Shown in pieces: positions 1 through 5,170 of a stretch of DNA of 5,170 nucleotides. Both the position numbers and the translations under genes were made by a program. The DNA is taken from assembly GCA_014380545.1 (NCBI GenBank), contig JACMJP010000346.1, positions 1 to 5,170 of the forward strand, given 5' to 3'. The first letter of the stretch is position 1. Each line of letters begins with the position of its first letter. This DNA is from Chitinophagales bacterium. GTDB lineage: Bacteria; Bacteroidota; Bacteroidia; Chitinophagales; BACL12. The notes below the pieces were generated by a model, which did no database searches, had not been told where the DNA came from, and saw nothing but the letters and a program-made list of their open reading frames with translations.

Positions 1-25
1 ATGGGCAATACATTATATTGCCCAT
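1..25. repeat. Perfect 10-bp inverted repeat at window edge
   Basis: Bases 1-10 (ATGGGCAATA) are exactly complementary to bases 16-25, leaving a 5-base loop. On the plus strand no T-run follows. On the minus strand the sequence that would hold a T-run lies outside the window. It may be the terminator stem of a gene to the left, or an intergenic repeat; the window edge prevents a decision. The ATG at position 1 is part of the stem and does not open a meaningful reading frame. Confidence 0.55.
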
Positions 26-94
26 AAGAAACTACGGTAATTAAACTGATGATAAAATTTATAAGAAAATATTTTTTCATACTTTTATTTCTTA

Positions 95-124
95 TTCAAA
101 AATAGGCTTCAATAAAGCCCCTAT
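95..124 (-). terminator. Weak minus-strand terminator-like hairpin
   Basis: On the minus strand GGCTT pairs with AAGCC around a 5-base loop (plus positions 105-109 and 115-119). Outer AT pairs at 102-104 and 122-124 are separated from the stem by a two-base bulge. The sequence TATTTTTG follows. The stem is short and the T-run interrupted, so this is a weak call. Its stem-loop resembles the much stronger terminator at 216-247 (both contain GGGCTTTATT on the minus strand), and it could act as a backup to it. Confidence 0.3.
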
Positions 125-215
125 AAAATGATTATTTAATAAAATGCAGATATGTATTAGTAAAAATTACTATTTAAGTTAGTAAAGCCGGAAGAACTTC
201 AATGGAGTTTTATTT

Positions 216-247
216 AAAAAAAAGCAGAGCTTAAATAAAGCCCTGCT
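216..247 (-). terminator. Strong minus-strand intrinsic terminator
   Basis: Plus-strand arms 223-232 (AGCAGAGCTT) and 238-247 (AAGCCCTGCT) flank the loop AAATA. Read on the minus strand, this is a 10-bp stem with one G-U wobble, directly followed by a run of eight T (plus 216-223 is all A). No T-run follows on the plus strand, so it points leftwards. No protein gene on the minus strand lies immediately to its right, which suggests that the terminated transcript is non-coding. Confidence 0.8.
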
Positions 248-385
248 ACTTCTCTGTTTTTGCCTTAAGTAGGTCATATCAACCGGCAAAAGACACAGAC
301 TGAGGATAAAAACCTAGTAAAATGTTTGAGGGAAATTATGCCACCACTTCTCCTCTTTATTTTACTATAATAAAAAAACCAACCA
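216..385 (-). ncRNA. Candidate structured small RNA (family unknown)
   Basis: Reading leftwards on the minus strand, three hairpins lie side by side and end in an intrinsic terminator. The first pairs 348-355 with 328-334 (7 bp, one bulge). The second pairs 313-318 with 299-305 (6 bp, one bulge). The third pairs 285-291 with 258-264 (7 bp, TTTTGCC with GGCAAAA), extended by five more pairs (295-299 with 253-257) across a 3-base bulge. An 8-base complementarity between 355-362 and 233-240 could close the whole molecule and would compete with the terminator stem. The 5' end is uncertain: the nearest -7-like sequence on the minus strand (ATTATTTG, plus 387-394) matches the consensus poorly. The size, about 130-165 nt, would suit a 6S-like or other regulatory RNA, but I recognise no family motif. 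It is not a tRNA: there is no T-arm consensus. Confidence 0.45.
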
Positions 386-549
386 AATAATGATGTAAAA
401 GTGGCAAATTTGCAGAAATAAATATTACATAATTAAAGAAAAAAGTTATATTATTTACAGATTTAATATCATATTGTGTATTCATCAGCATGTGTGAATG
501 ATGCAATTCTTTTATGTAATTATGTAATACTTCACAACCCATAACACCT

Positions 550-557
550 CATCTTTG
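550..557 (+). promoter_or_regulatory. Possible -7 promoter element for the acidic-protein gene
   Basis: CATCTTTG differs by one base from the Bacteroidota -7 consensus TAnnTTTG and lies 38 bases before the ATG at 596, which gives a plausible short leader. No TTTG is seen at the expected -33 position, so support is weak. Confidence 0.25.
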
Positions 558-595
558 TTAAGTGGAAATTCCTCCATACTTAAAACAAACTACAA

Positions 596-892
596 ATGGA
601 AAAAAATCAAAACAATCAGCCGGGTCAGAATAAATCCGGTAACCTAACAAATGAAAAAACATATGAAGATTACAATAAGAAACAACCTAATCCGAATGAT
701 CTTTCCGAAGGAAAACGGAACCCGGATATAAGAGAAGATGACAAAGAAACCATGGTAGAAGAAAGACCTGAGAAAACATTTAATATTCTTGCCTCCGATA
801 ATGAAAATGAAGAAGGTGATGAAGAAACAGAAGAATCTAATGAAGAAACAAATGAAGATGAAATTCATAATAAAAAAACAGGGGATTCCTGA
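596..892 (+). CDS. Small acidic, probably disordered hypothetical protein
   Basis: This 98-residue protein is one I do not recognise. It contains 20 Glu, 9 Asp and 16 Asn, no Cys or Trp, and very few hydrophobic residues, so it is probably intrinsically disordered. The first 50 residues are rich in Asn, Gln, Lys and Pro; residues 70-90 are an almost uninterrupted acidic tract (EEGDEETEESNEETNEDE). The only short hydrophobic patch is at about residues 62-66 (FNILA). It has no signal peptide, membrane segment or lipobox, so a cytoplasmic location is inferred. The start is the first ATG after an A-rich leader without a Shine-Dalgarno sequence, normal for Bacteroidota. An intrinsic terminator 60 bases downstream supports a real single-gene transcript. 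The opposite-strand frame over the same bases is a shadow caused by the repetitive GAA codons. Confidence 0.65.
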   Translation: MEKNQNNQPGQNKSGNLTNEKTYEDYNKKQPNPNDLSEGKRNPDIREDDKETMVEERPEKTFNILASDNENEEGDEETEESNEETNEDEIHNKKTGDS

Positions 893-951
893 TTCAATGT
901 GAGATGAAAACAGGAAAGAAAACACACAAAGGAAATATGTAAAAATATTTC

Positions 952-986
952 AACAAACCTTCCGCTGTTGCCGAAGGTTTGTTTTT
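952..986 (+). terminator. Intrinsic terminator after the acidic-protein gene
   Basis: Arms 953-962 (ACAAACCTTC) and 973-982 (GAAGGTTTGT) are perfectly complementary around a 10-base loop and run into a T-tract at 982-986. The stem begins 60 bases after the stop codon at 892. An AAC preceding the left arm adds a possible extra A-T pair. The complementary A-run is weaker, so it works mainly in the plus direction. Confidence 0.8.
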
Positions 987-1041
987 ATTATGAATAATTT
1001 AAATTATTTCTCTGTAAATTACCTATAAGTTTCACGGATTT

Positions 1042-1104
1042 ATGAATAGTTTGCTACAGGAGGGTCGCCACCACCCGGAAATGCGAATATCATTTTTTGT
1101 GTGA
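1042..1104 (+). other. GC-rich mini-ORF or gene remnant, 21 codons
   Basis: ATG to TGA encodes a 20-residue peptide containing GRHHPEMRISFFV. The central bases 1058-1078 are clearly richer in GC than the surroundings and contain a small dyad (GGGT at 1062-1065, ACCC at 1073-1076). There is no ribosome-binding signal and no known family. It could be a tiny peptide, the relic of a longer gene, or an untranslated structured element. I list it because its composition stands out, not because coding is shown. Confidence 0.2.
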
Positions 1105-1258
1105 GCAGAAATGAGATTAAAAAAATGGGTACATATCTTTCCATATAGGTAAATATATTATTAAATAAAGAATAAAGAAAATGAAATAAGGAAATATATT
1201 AATGCTAAACAATAAGATGACAAAATCGGATTTGGTTTGTAGTTATTTATTGAGACCA

Positions 1259-1310
1259 TCACTTGCAGTGAGAGCATCATGAGTGATAATGAAGGTCTCA
1301 CTGCAAGTGA
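1259..1310. repeat. 15-bp perfect inverted repeat with nested dyads
   Basis: Bases 1259-1273 (TCACTTGCAGTGAGA) are exactly complementary to 1296-1310, with a 22-base spacer that contains a further ATCA/TGAT pairing. Each arm is itself partly symmetric (CACT-TGC-AGTG). A second, mutually exclusive pairing joins TGAGACC at 1251-1257 to GGTCTCA at 1294-1300. No T-run follows on either strand, so it is not a standard intrinsic terminator, though it could stop or stabilise the convergent transcripts. A dispersed intergenic repeat or a protein-binding site are the alternatives. Confidence 0.65.
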
Positions 1311-1392
1311 CGCTTTCAATATCCAATAGTTTAATATTCCCGATTTAATGACTGTTGGCTGAGTGCTGCAAACTGATTACTGTTTACTGTAT

Positions 1393-1986
1393 TTACTTCC
1401 CTCTCTTACCAATTTCATCTCTTATTCTTGCGGCGCCTTCGTAGTCTTCTTTGTCGAGCAGTTCTTTTAGTTTATCCTGTAATTCTTTTAAGGTGAGTTT
1501 TGTATAGTCTGCCCGTGTTTTTTTGGCGGGTTGTTTTTCTGCTAATTCGGTTTCTTCAAATCCTTCCTTTTCCGGCTCATTTATGATTGTTCCGGCAGCT
1601 TCTAGAATAAATTCATACGTAAAAACAGGGCAACTAAATCGAACTGCTAATGCAAGAGCATCACTTGTTCTTGAATCAACTTCTATTTCCTGCCCTTCAT
1701 GTTCGCAGATAAGTTTCGCATAAAAAATACCATCCTGCAAATTATCAATCACAACTTCTTTAAGCTGAATATTGAAGACACCAAAAATATTCTTTATAAG
1801 ATCGTGTGAGAGCGGCCTGTTAATGGTAACCTTTTCAATTGCAACTGCAATTGCCTGCGCTTCGAAAGCACCAATAACGATCGGTAATTTTCTTACACCA
1901 TTTATCTCACTTAACAACACCGCATAACTCTGACTCTGAGTAATAGTATGCGATAATCCCGCTATTTCTAATTCTATTTTGCGCAT
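1393..1986 (-). CDS. Bifunctional nuclease (BFN/DUF151) domain protein with UVR motif
   Basis: This 197-residue protein has two parts. Residues 1-135 form a BFN (DNase-RNase, formerly DUF151) domain, shown by LPIVIGAFEAQAIA at 34-47, RPLSHDL at 57-63 and the hallmark SRTSDALALAVRFSCPVF at 105-122. After a Glu/Lys-rich linker (about 137-160), residues 164-195 match the UVR motif of UvrB and UvrC (LKELLDKEDYEGAARIRDEI), a helical hairpin used for protein contacts. Plant and some bacterial BFN proteins have reported nuclease activity, but the cellular role in Bacteroidota is not settled. The BFN plus UVR layout and the length are usual for this phylum. The gene is last in the etfB-etfA direction, 47 bases after etfA, so co-transcription is likely. 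No signal peptide is present; a cytoplasmic protein is expected. The ATG is preceded by an AT-rich leader lacking a Shine-Dalgarno sequence, and the protein starts at the normal family position. Confidence 0.9.
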   Translation of the reverse strand: MRKIELEIAGLSHTITQSQSYAVLLSEINGVRKLPIVIGAFEAQAIAVAIEKVTINRPLSHDLIKNIFGVFNIQLKEVVIDNLQDGIFYAKLICEHEGQEIEVDSRTSDALALAVRFSCPVFTYEFILEAAGTIINEPEKEGFEETELAEKQPAKKTRADYTKLTLKELQDKLKELLDKEDYEGAARIRDEIGKRGK

Positions 1987-2033
1987 TTTGATTCTACGAA
2001 GATATAAAAATATCTGACTCTAAAACAGCTTTA

Positions 2034-2996
2034 TTAACTGCTTTTTATTTGTTTAATTGCTTCTGTTAGTTTAGGAACAACATCAAAGGCATCGCCTACA
2101 ATGCCATAGTCAGCAGCTTTAAAAAATGGCGCTTCAGGATCTTTGTTAATAACTACAATACACTTGCTTTGGTTAACCCCCGCAAGGTGTTGTATCGCCC
2201 CTGAAATTCCGATGGCTATATATAAATTTGGTTTAATAGTAATTCCTGTTTGGCCCACATGCTCGTGATGTGGTCGCCAGCCAATATCCGCAACTGGTCT
2301 AGAGCATGCAGTTGTTGCATTGAGAACTTTTGCAAGGTCTTCTACAATAGCCCAATTTTCCGGACCCTTTAAACCTCTACCGCCACTCACAACAATTTCT
2401 GCTTCTGGTAGTGGAACCATCCCCTCTGATTCTTTTTCTGTTCCTGTAATTTCATAATCAAAATCTTTTGCATCTATAGAAACATTTATTTTTTCAACAG
2501 ATGCGGTATCTGAAGTCAAGTGTGGTTTAAATGAATTAGGGTTTAAAGTTATTACTACTGTGTTTGTTTTAGCAGCAAGCTGTGCAGTTGCTTTTCCTGA
2601 AAATACAGTTTTTGAAAAATTATTTCCATCAGGTAAAGAACTTACACCAGGTAATAATGCTGCGTTCATTTTAATTGCAATCCTGGGAGCAATTGTTTTT
2701 CCTGTTGAATTATGAGAAAGCACAACTGTATCTGCATTATTATTTTTAGCAGCTTCTGTAATTATTTTAGAATATGCTTTTGAATAAACACTGTTCAATT
2801 TATCATCATCCGCATGCAATACTTTTTTAATTCCGCAATTCCCAAGCTTTTCAAGTTCACCGGCATTTGCATTCCCTATTGCTACAGCAATGCATTCTGT
2901 ATTTTTATTTTTTGCCAATTCAGCAGCATAAGCTGCAACTTCAAGTGAAGTCTTTTTTAAATTCCCATTTCCTAATTCTGCAAAAACAAGTACCAT
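2034..2996 (-). CDS. Electron transfer flavoprotein, alpha subunit
   Basis: EtfA pairs with EtfB to form the soluble FAD-containing carrier that takes electrons from acyl-CoA dehydrogenases and related flavoenzymes and hands them to ETF:quinone oxidoreductase. At 320 residues it is full length. Residues 1 to about 190 form the N-terminal alpha/beta domain (VLVFAE at 2-7, VVLSHNSTGK at 91-100). Residues 200-320 form the FAD-binding domain: VVSGGRGL at 202-209, CSRP at 231-234 (the Arg that contacts FAD), HVGQTG at 246-251 and LYIAIGISGAIQHLAG at 258-273, followed by INKDPEAP at 283-290 and ADYGIVGD at 295-302. All expected FAD-binding residues appear to be present. No 4Fe-4S cluster extension is seen, so it resembles the ordinary non-bifurcating type. 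The start ATG gives the family-typical N-terminus. It lies 47 bases after etfB and 47 before the nuclease-domain gene. A 6-bp dyad (2000-2015) in the latter gap is probably chance. Confidence 0.96.
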   Translation of the reverse strand: MVLVFAELGNGNLKKTSLEVAAYAAELAKNKNTECIAVAIGNANAGELEKLGNCGIKKVLHADDDKLNSVYSKAYSKIITEAAKNNNADTVVLSHNSTGKTIAPRIAIKMNAALLPGVSSLPDGNNFSKTVFSGKATAQLAAKTNTVVITLNPNSFKPHLTSDTASVEKINVSIDAKDFDYEITGTEKESEGMVPLPEAEIVVSGGRGLKGPENWAIVEDLAKVLNATTACSRPVADIGWRPHHEHVGQTGITIKPNLYIAIGISGAIQHLAGVNQSKCIVVINKDPEAPFFKAADYGIVGDAFDVVPKLTEAIKQIKSS

Positions 2997-3043
2997 TTTT
3001 TAAATTATTAAGTTAAATAAGTTGATTGCGTTAAATTAAGTGA

Positions 3044-3784
3044 TTAAAAAACTTTCGCTTCATTGTGTAATGCTTCAGCCAGGTCTTTTACATTATCAGG
3101 TGAAAATAATTTTACTGCACCTTTTTCAGGAGGTAAAGAAAATGAAACTGATTGCACATGTATTTCATTTGTTATTGGTGCAATAATTTTCACGGGTTTT
3201 GTTTTTGATGCTAAAATTCCCCGCATATTTGGTATCCTGGCTTCGGCCATACCTTTTTGTGCACCAATTACACATGGCATTGCAACTTTAAGTGTTTCCT
3301 TCATGCCTTCAATCTCTCTTTCAATTTTTAAATTATTTCCATCCACATCCAATTTTGAAGCAAGCGAAACATAAGGAAGATCTAATAATTCTGCTATCAT
3401 TCCCGCCACAACCCCGCTGTTATAATTAATGGTTTCCTTTCCTGTTAAAATGATATCATAATTTTCAGGTTTAGCGTACGCAGCGATTTCATTCGCAACA
3501 GTAAATGCATCAGCAGGATCAGTATCAACCCGCACAGCATCATCTGCACCAAGCGCTAATGCCTTTCTTATTATTTGTTCATTATCCGCTTTACCGACAT
3601 TAATAACAGTAACTGTCCCATCGAGTGTTTCCTTTAATTCCAACGCCCGCACAAGTGCATACCATTCATCATAAGGATTAATGATGAATTGTACTTTATC
3701 TTCGTTAAATTTTGAATTATTATCAGTAAAAGAAATTTTGGTAGTTGTGTCCGGTACTTTGCTGATGCAAACAAGAATCTTCAT
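3044..3784 (-). CDS. Electron transfer flavoprotein, beta subunit
   Basis: EtfB is the partner of EtfA; it binds a structural AMP and carries the loop that docks on acyl-CoA dehydrogenases. The 246-residue length is normal. Visible features are the N-terminal strand MKILVCISKVPDT (1-13), INPYDEWYALVRALEL (35-50), ALGADDAVRVDTD (77-89), the nucleotide-binding segment LTGKETINYNSG (113-124) and the recognition loop with MAEARIPNMRGILASK (179-194). The nucleotide loop differs from the QAIDDD form of mitochondrial and proteobacterial EtfB, but I recall similar forms in Bacteroidota, so I do not read it as damage. It is first in the etfB-etfA-BFN unit, with a candidate promoter 48 bases upstream. 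Fatty acid or branched-chain amino acid oxidation is the likely pathway, inferred from the family; no dehydrogenase gene lies in this window. Confidence 0.96.
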   Translation of the reverse strand: MKILVCISKVPDTTTKISFTDNNSKFNEDKVQFIINPYDEWYALVRALELKETLDGTVTVINVGKADNEQIIRKALALGADDAVRVDTDPADAFTVANEIAAYAKPENYDIILTGKETINYNSGVVAGMIAELLDLPYVSLASKLDVDGNNLKIEREIEGMKETLKVAMPCVIGAQKGMAEARIPNMRGILASKTKPVKIIAPITNEIHVQSVSFSLPPEKGAVKLFSPDNVKDLAEALHNEAKVF

Positions 3785-3789
3785 ATTTG
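3758..3789 (+). promoter_or_regulatory. Candidate plus-strand promoter for the TPR-tilS pair
   Basis: TTTG at 3758-3761 and CATATTTG at 3782-3789 are separated by 20 bases, matching the Bacteroidota spacing of a -33 TTTG and a -7 TAnnTTTG with one mismatch. Transcription would begin near 3796, about 64 bases before the TPR start codon. Most of the element lies inside the 5' coding end of etfB, so the two divergent promoters would overlap. Confidence 0.4.
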
Positions 3790-3831
3790 TAATTGCTTAA
3801 ATTTTTCGGTTCCTGAGAATTTCTGAAGCCG

Positions 3832-3839
3832 CAAAGATA
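3832..3839 (-). promoter_or_regulatory. Candidate -7 promoter element for etfB-etfA-BFN
   Basis: The minus strand reads TATCTTTG here, an exact match to the Bacteroidota -7 consensus TAnnTTTG. It lies 48 bases before the etfB start codon, giving a leader of about 40 bases. A -33 TTTG at the usual distance is missing; the only nearby TTTG is too close, 5 bases upstream. Confidence 0.45.
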
Positions 3840-3859
3840 ATAGCCAAATAACAGATTTT

Positions 3860-4195
3860 ATGGACAGGTTGAAACAATTACAGCAATTTCTGGAAGAAAG
3901 CCCAAATGATTCTTTTTTAAAATATTGCCTGGCTTTAGAGTATGAAAAGATGGCAGAACCGGAAAAAGCATTGCAGTATTTTGGAGAGCTAATGCGGGAT
4001 GATGAAAATTATGCAGCAACTTATTATCATCTTGGTAAATTATATGAAAAACTTAATCGCAAAGAAGATGCAGAAGAAACATATAATAAGGGTCTGCAGG
4101 TTACCCAACTAATTAAAGACCAGCATTCCTATAGCGAATTACTGAATGCAAAAAATGAATTAATTAATGATTATGACGTAGAGTTTGATAACTAA
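3860..4195 (+). CDS. Small tetratricopeptide-repeat protein
   Basis: This 111-residue protein is all helical by sequence and carries TPR-like repeats. One covers about residues 18-50, with the core LALEYEKMAEPEKALQYFGE at 24-43. A second covers about 52-85, with YYHLGKLYEKLNRKEDAEET at 55-74. The N-terminus (LQQFLEESPNDSF) and a charged C-terminal helix cap the repeats. TPR proteins mediate protein-protein contacts; the partner is not shown. There is no signal peptide or membrane segment, so it is probably cytoplasmic. Small TPR proteins of this layout are familiar from Bacteroidota genomes, usually annotated without a function. The first ATG is preceded by no Shine-Dalgarno sequence. The stop TAA shares its last base with the ATG of tilS, so the two genes are almost certainly co-transcribed and probably translationally coupled. 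Confidence 0.88.
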   Translation: MDRLKQLQQFLEESPNDSFLKYCLALEYEKMAEPEKALQYFGELMRDDENYAATYYHLGKLYEKLNRKEDAEETYNKGLQVTQLIKDQHSYSELLNAKNELINDYDVEFDN

Positions 4196-5170
4196 TGCGG
4201 GAAAATTCATTTATAGATAAATTCAATACGCATATTTCTGAAAATAGATTATTCAGAAATACTGAAACCATTTTATTAGCAGTAAGCGGGGGAATTGATT
4301 CCGTTGTCATGGCTGAATTATTTTATCAATGCAAATTAAATTTTGGTATTGCACATTGCAATTTTCAATTAAGAGATGAGGACAGCAATGCTGACGAGAA
4401 ATTTGCAAAAGAAATTGCTGAAAAGTATGATGTTGCATTCTATGATAAAAGATTTGATACAATTAAATTTCAGAAGGAAAATAAGTTGTCGCTTGAAGAA
4501 GCTGCAAGAATATTGCGCTATGAATGGCTGGAAGGGATCCGTTCAGCATTTAATTATAATTTCATTGCAACTGCACATCACATCAATGATTCAATTGAAA
4601 CCATTATTTTGAACCTTACAAAAGGAACAGGTATAAGAGGATTAAAAGGTATCCCGGTGAAGAATGGTTTTGTTGTCCGTCCGCTTTTGTTTGCTGCAAG
4701 AGAAGAAATAGAAATTTTTGCAAAAGAAAATAACCTGCAATACAGAACAGATAAAACAAATTTGAATAATGATTTCCAGAGAAATAAAATTCGCAACCTT
4801 GTAATTCCTGTTTTGAAAGAAATAAATCCGGCGCTTGAAAAAACATTTCATAAAAACATAAAACACTTTATTGATGCCGAATTACTTTATAAAGAGCAAA
4901 TAGAAAAGAAAGTAAAAAAATTACTTGATCGCAGAAAAGATGCCATCTATATTCCAATTAATACTTTGAAGACTCTACCTGCATCAGCAACTTATTTATT
5001 TGAAATTGTAAAACAATTTAATTTCAGTGACGACCAGTCAGAAGAAGTACATGAGAATCTGTTTGGTTCAGGCAAACAGTTCTTTAGTTCAACACACAGA
5101 TTAATAGTTGACAGGAAATTTCTCATCATCACATCTGTTAACACGGAGGATTCAAAACATATTATAATTG
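4195..5170 (+). CDS. tRNA(Ile)-lysidine synthetase, C-terminus cut by window edge
   Basis: TilS uses ATP to attach lysine to C34 of the CAU anticodon of a minor tRNA-Ile, changing its reading from AUG to AUA and its charging from Met to Ile. It is cytoplasmic and normally essential. The window holds 325 codons and no stop; Bacteroidota TilS proteins are roughly 430-440 residues, so about a quarter is missing. The PP-loop ATPase motif SGGIDS is at residues 31-36, HCNFQLRDEDSNADE at 54-68, ATAHHINDSIET at 125-136 and GTGIRGLKGIP at 144-154, followed by RPLL at 162-165 and the NDFQRNKIRN segment that ends the catalytic domain. The usual second Asp in HHxDD is Asn here (HHIND), which I believe is common in this phylum. 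Residues after about 220 belong to the substrate-binding and C-terminal regions. The start is fixed by the one-base overlap with the TPR gene (TAATG); no frameshift is visible. Confidence 0.95.
   Translation, partial: MRENSFIDKFNTHISENRLFRNTETILLAVSGGIDSVVMAELFYQCKLNFGIAHCNFQLRDEDSNADEKFAKEIAEKYDVAFYDKRFDTIKFQKENKLSLEEAARILRYEWLEGIRSAFNYNFIATAHHINDSIETIILNLTKGTGIRGLKGIPVKNGFVVRPLLFAAREEIEIFAKENNLQYRTDKTNLNNDFQRNKIRNLVIPVLKEINPALEKTFHKNIKHFIDAELLYKEQIEKKVKKLLDRRKDAIYIPINTLKTLPASATYLFEIVKQFNFSDDQSEEVHENLFGSGKQFFSSTHRLIVDRKFLIITSVNTEDSKHIII

Larger units (their letters stand above)
1..595. other. Gene-free left flank with RNA-like structure
   Basis: No open reading frame here looks like a real protein. 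The longest candidate, on the minus strand at 357-542, has no recognisable domain and lies in very AT-rich sequence. The interval instead holds several dyad symmetries: a hairpin at 1-25, a weak minus-strand terminator-like hairpin at 95-124, and three successive hairpins ending in a strong minus-strand terminator (216-362). Positions 125-215 and roughly 386-545 are AT-rich and show nothing I can name. The last 50 bases probably contain the promoter of the small gene that starts at 596. Confidence 0.6.
893..1392. other. Gene-free gap between convergent genes
   Basis: This 500-base gap separates the ends of two convergent transcription units. It contains the intrinsic terminator at 952-986, a GC-rich patch with a 21-codon mini-ORF at 1042-1104, a very AT-rich stretch at about 1130-1240, and the long inverted repeat at 1259-1310. 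I see no tRNA, no recognisable insertion sequence and no credible longer protein gene. The final 70 bases before the nuclease-domain gene's stop show no clear terminator for that gene. Confidence 0.6.

Noticed and set aside
357..542. Minus-strand open frame of 61 codons
   Set aside because: It has low-complexity AT-rich sequence, no domain, and its 3' end overlaps the 5' end of the putative small RNA; it looks like a chance frame.
644..925. Minus-strand frame rich in Phe and Ile opposite the acidic gene
   Set aside because: The GAA/GAT-rich codons of the acidic protein read as TTC/ATC on the other strand, so this membrane-like frame is a mirror artefact. The terminator at 952-986 also supports the plus strand.
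1152..1202. Repeated AAATATATTA in the AT-rich gap
   Set aside because: Two 10-base copies in a stretch made almost only of A and T are expected by chance; no array or spacer pattern is present, so it is not CRISPR.
2000..2015. 6-bp dyad AGATAT/ATATCT between etfA and the nuclease-domain gene
   Set aside because: The stem is short and entirely weak apart from one G-C pair, with no T-run, so it is not credible as a terminator or operator.
3396..3450. Unusual EtfB nucleotide loop as evidence for a bifurcating ETF
   Set aside because: EtfA and EtfB have ordinary lengths without an added iron-sulfur domain, no bifurcation partner lies nearby, and the loop resembles what I recall from other Bacteroidota.
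4570..4605. HHIND instead of HHxDD in TilS as a sign of lost activity
   Set aside because: All other catalytic motifs are intact and, as far as I recall, Asn at this place is common in Bacteroidota TilS, so inactivation is unlikely.
4570..4870. Several minus-strand frames across tilS
   Set aside because: They overlap conserved TilS motifs on the plus strand and show no domain of their own.

Overview
This AT-rich window looks like a chromosomal segment from a member of the Bacteroidota, most likely near the Chitinophagales. The evidence is the lack of Shine-Dalgarno sequences before the genes, a match to the Bacteroidota -7 promoter motif TAnnTTTG upstream of the ETF genes, and the sequence style of the ETF and TilS proteins. 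The placement is inferred from recognised protein families and not from any search.

Left part (1-1392). Positions 1-595 carry no convincing protein gene. They hold a perfect hairpin at the edge (1-25), a weak minus-strand terminator-like hairpin (95-124), and a run of three consecutive hairpins followed by a strong minus-strand intrinsic terminator (216-362). That run is best explained as an unannotated small RNA. A small, very acidic, probably disordered protein of 98 residues follows (596-892, plus strand) with its own intrinsic terminator (952-986). The 500-base gap before the next gene also contains a GC-rich 21-codon mini-ORF and a 15-bp inverted repeat with nested symmetry.

Middle part (1393-3784, minus strand). 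Three genes lie in one direction with gaps of 47 bases: etfB, etfA and a bifunctional-nuclease-domain protein with a C-terminal UVR motif. EtfB and EtfA form the heterodimeric electron transfer flavoprotein, which carries electrons from acyl-CoA dehydrogenases and similar flavoenzymes towards the quinone pool. Why the nuclease-domain protein is linked to them cannot be told from the sequence.

Right part (3860-5170, plus strand). Divergent from etfB across a 75-base gap are a small TPR protein and tilS, the tRNA(Ile) lysidine synthetase. Their stop and start codons overlap by one base (TAATG). tilS runs off the window after 325 codons.

The protein-coding genes are mostly ordinary housekeeping genes. 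The least explained signals are the putative minus-strand RNA near 216-362 and the inverted repeat at 1259-1310.
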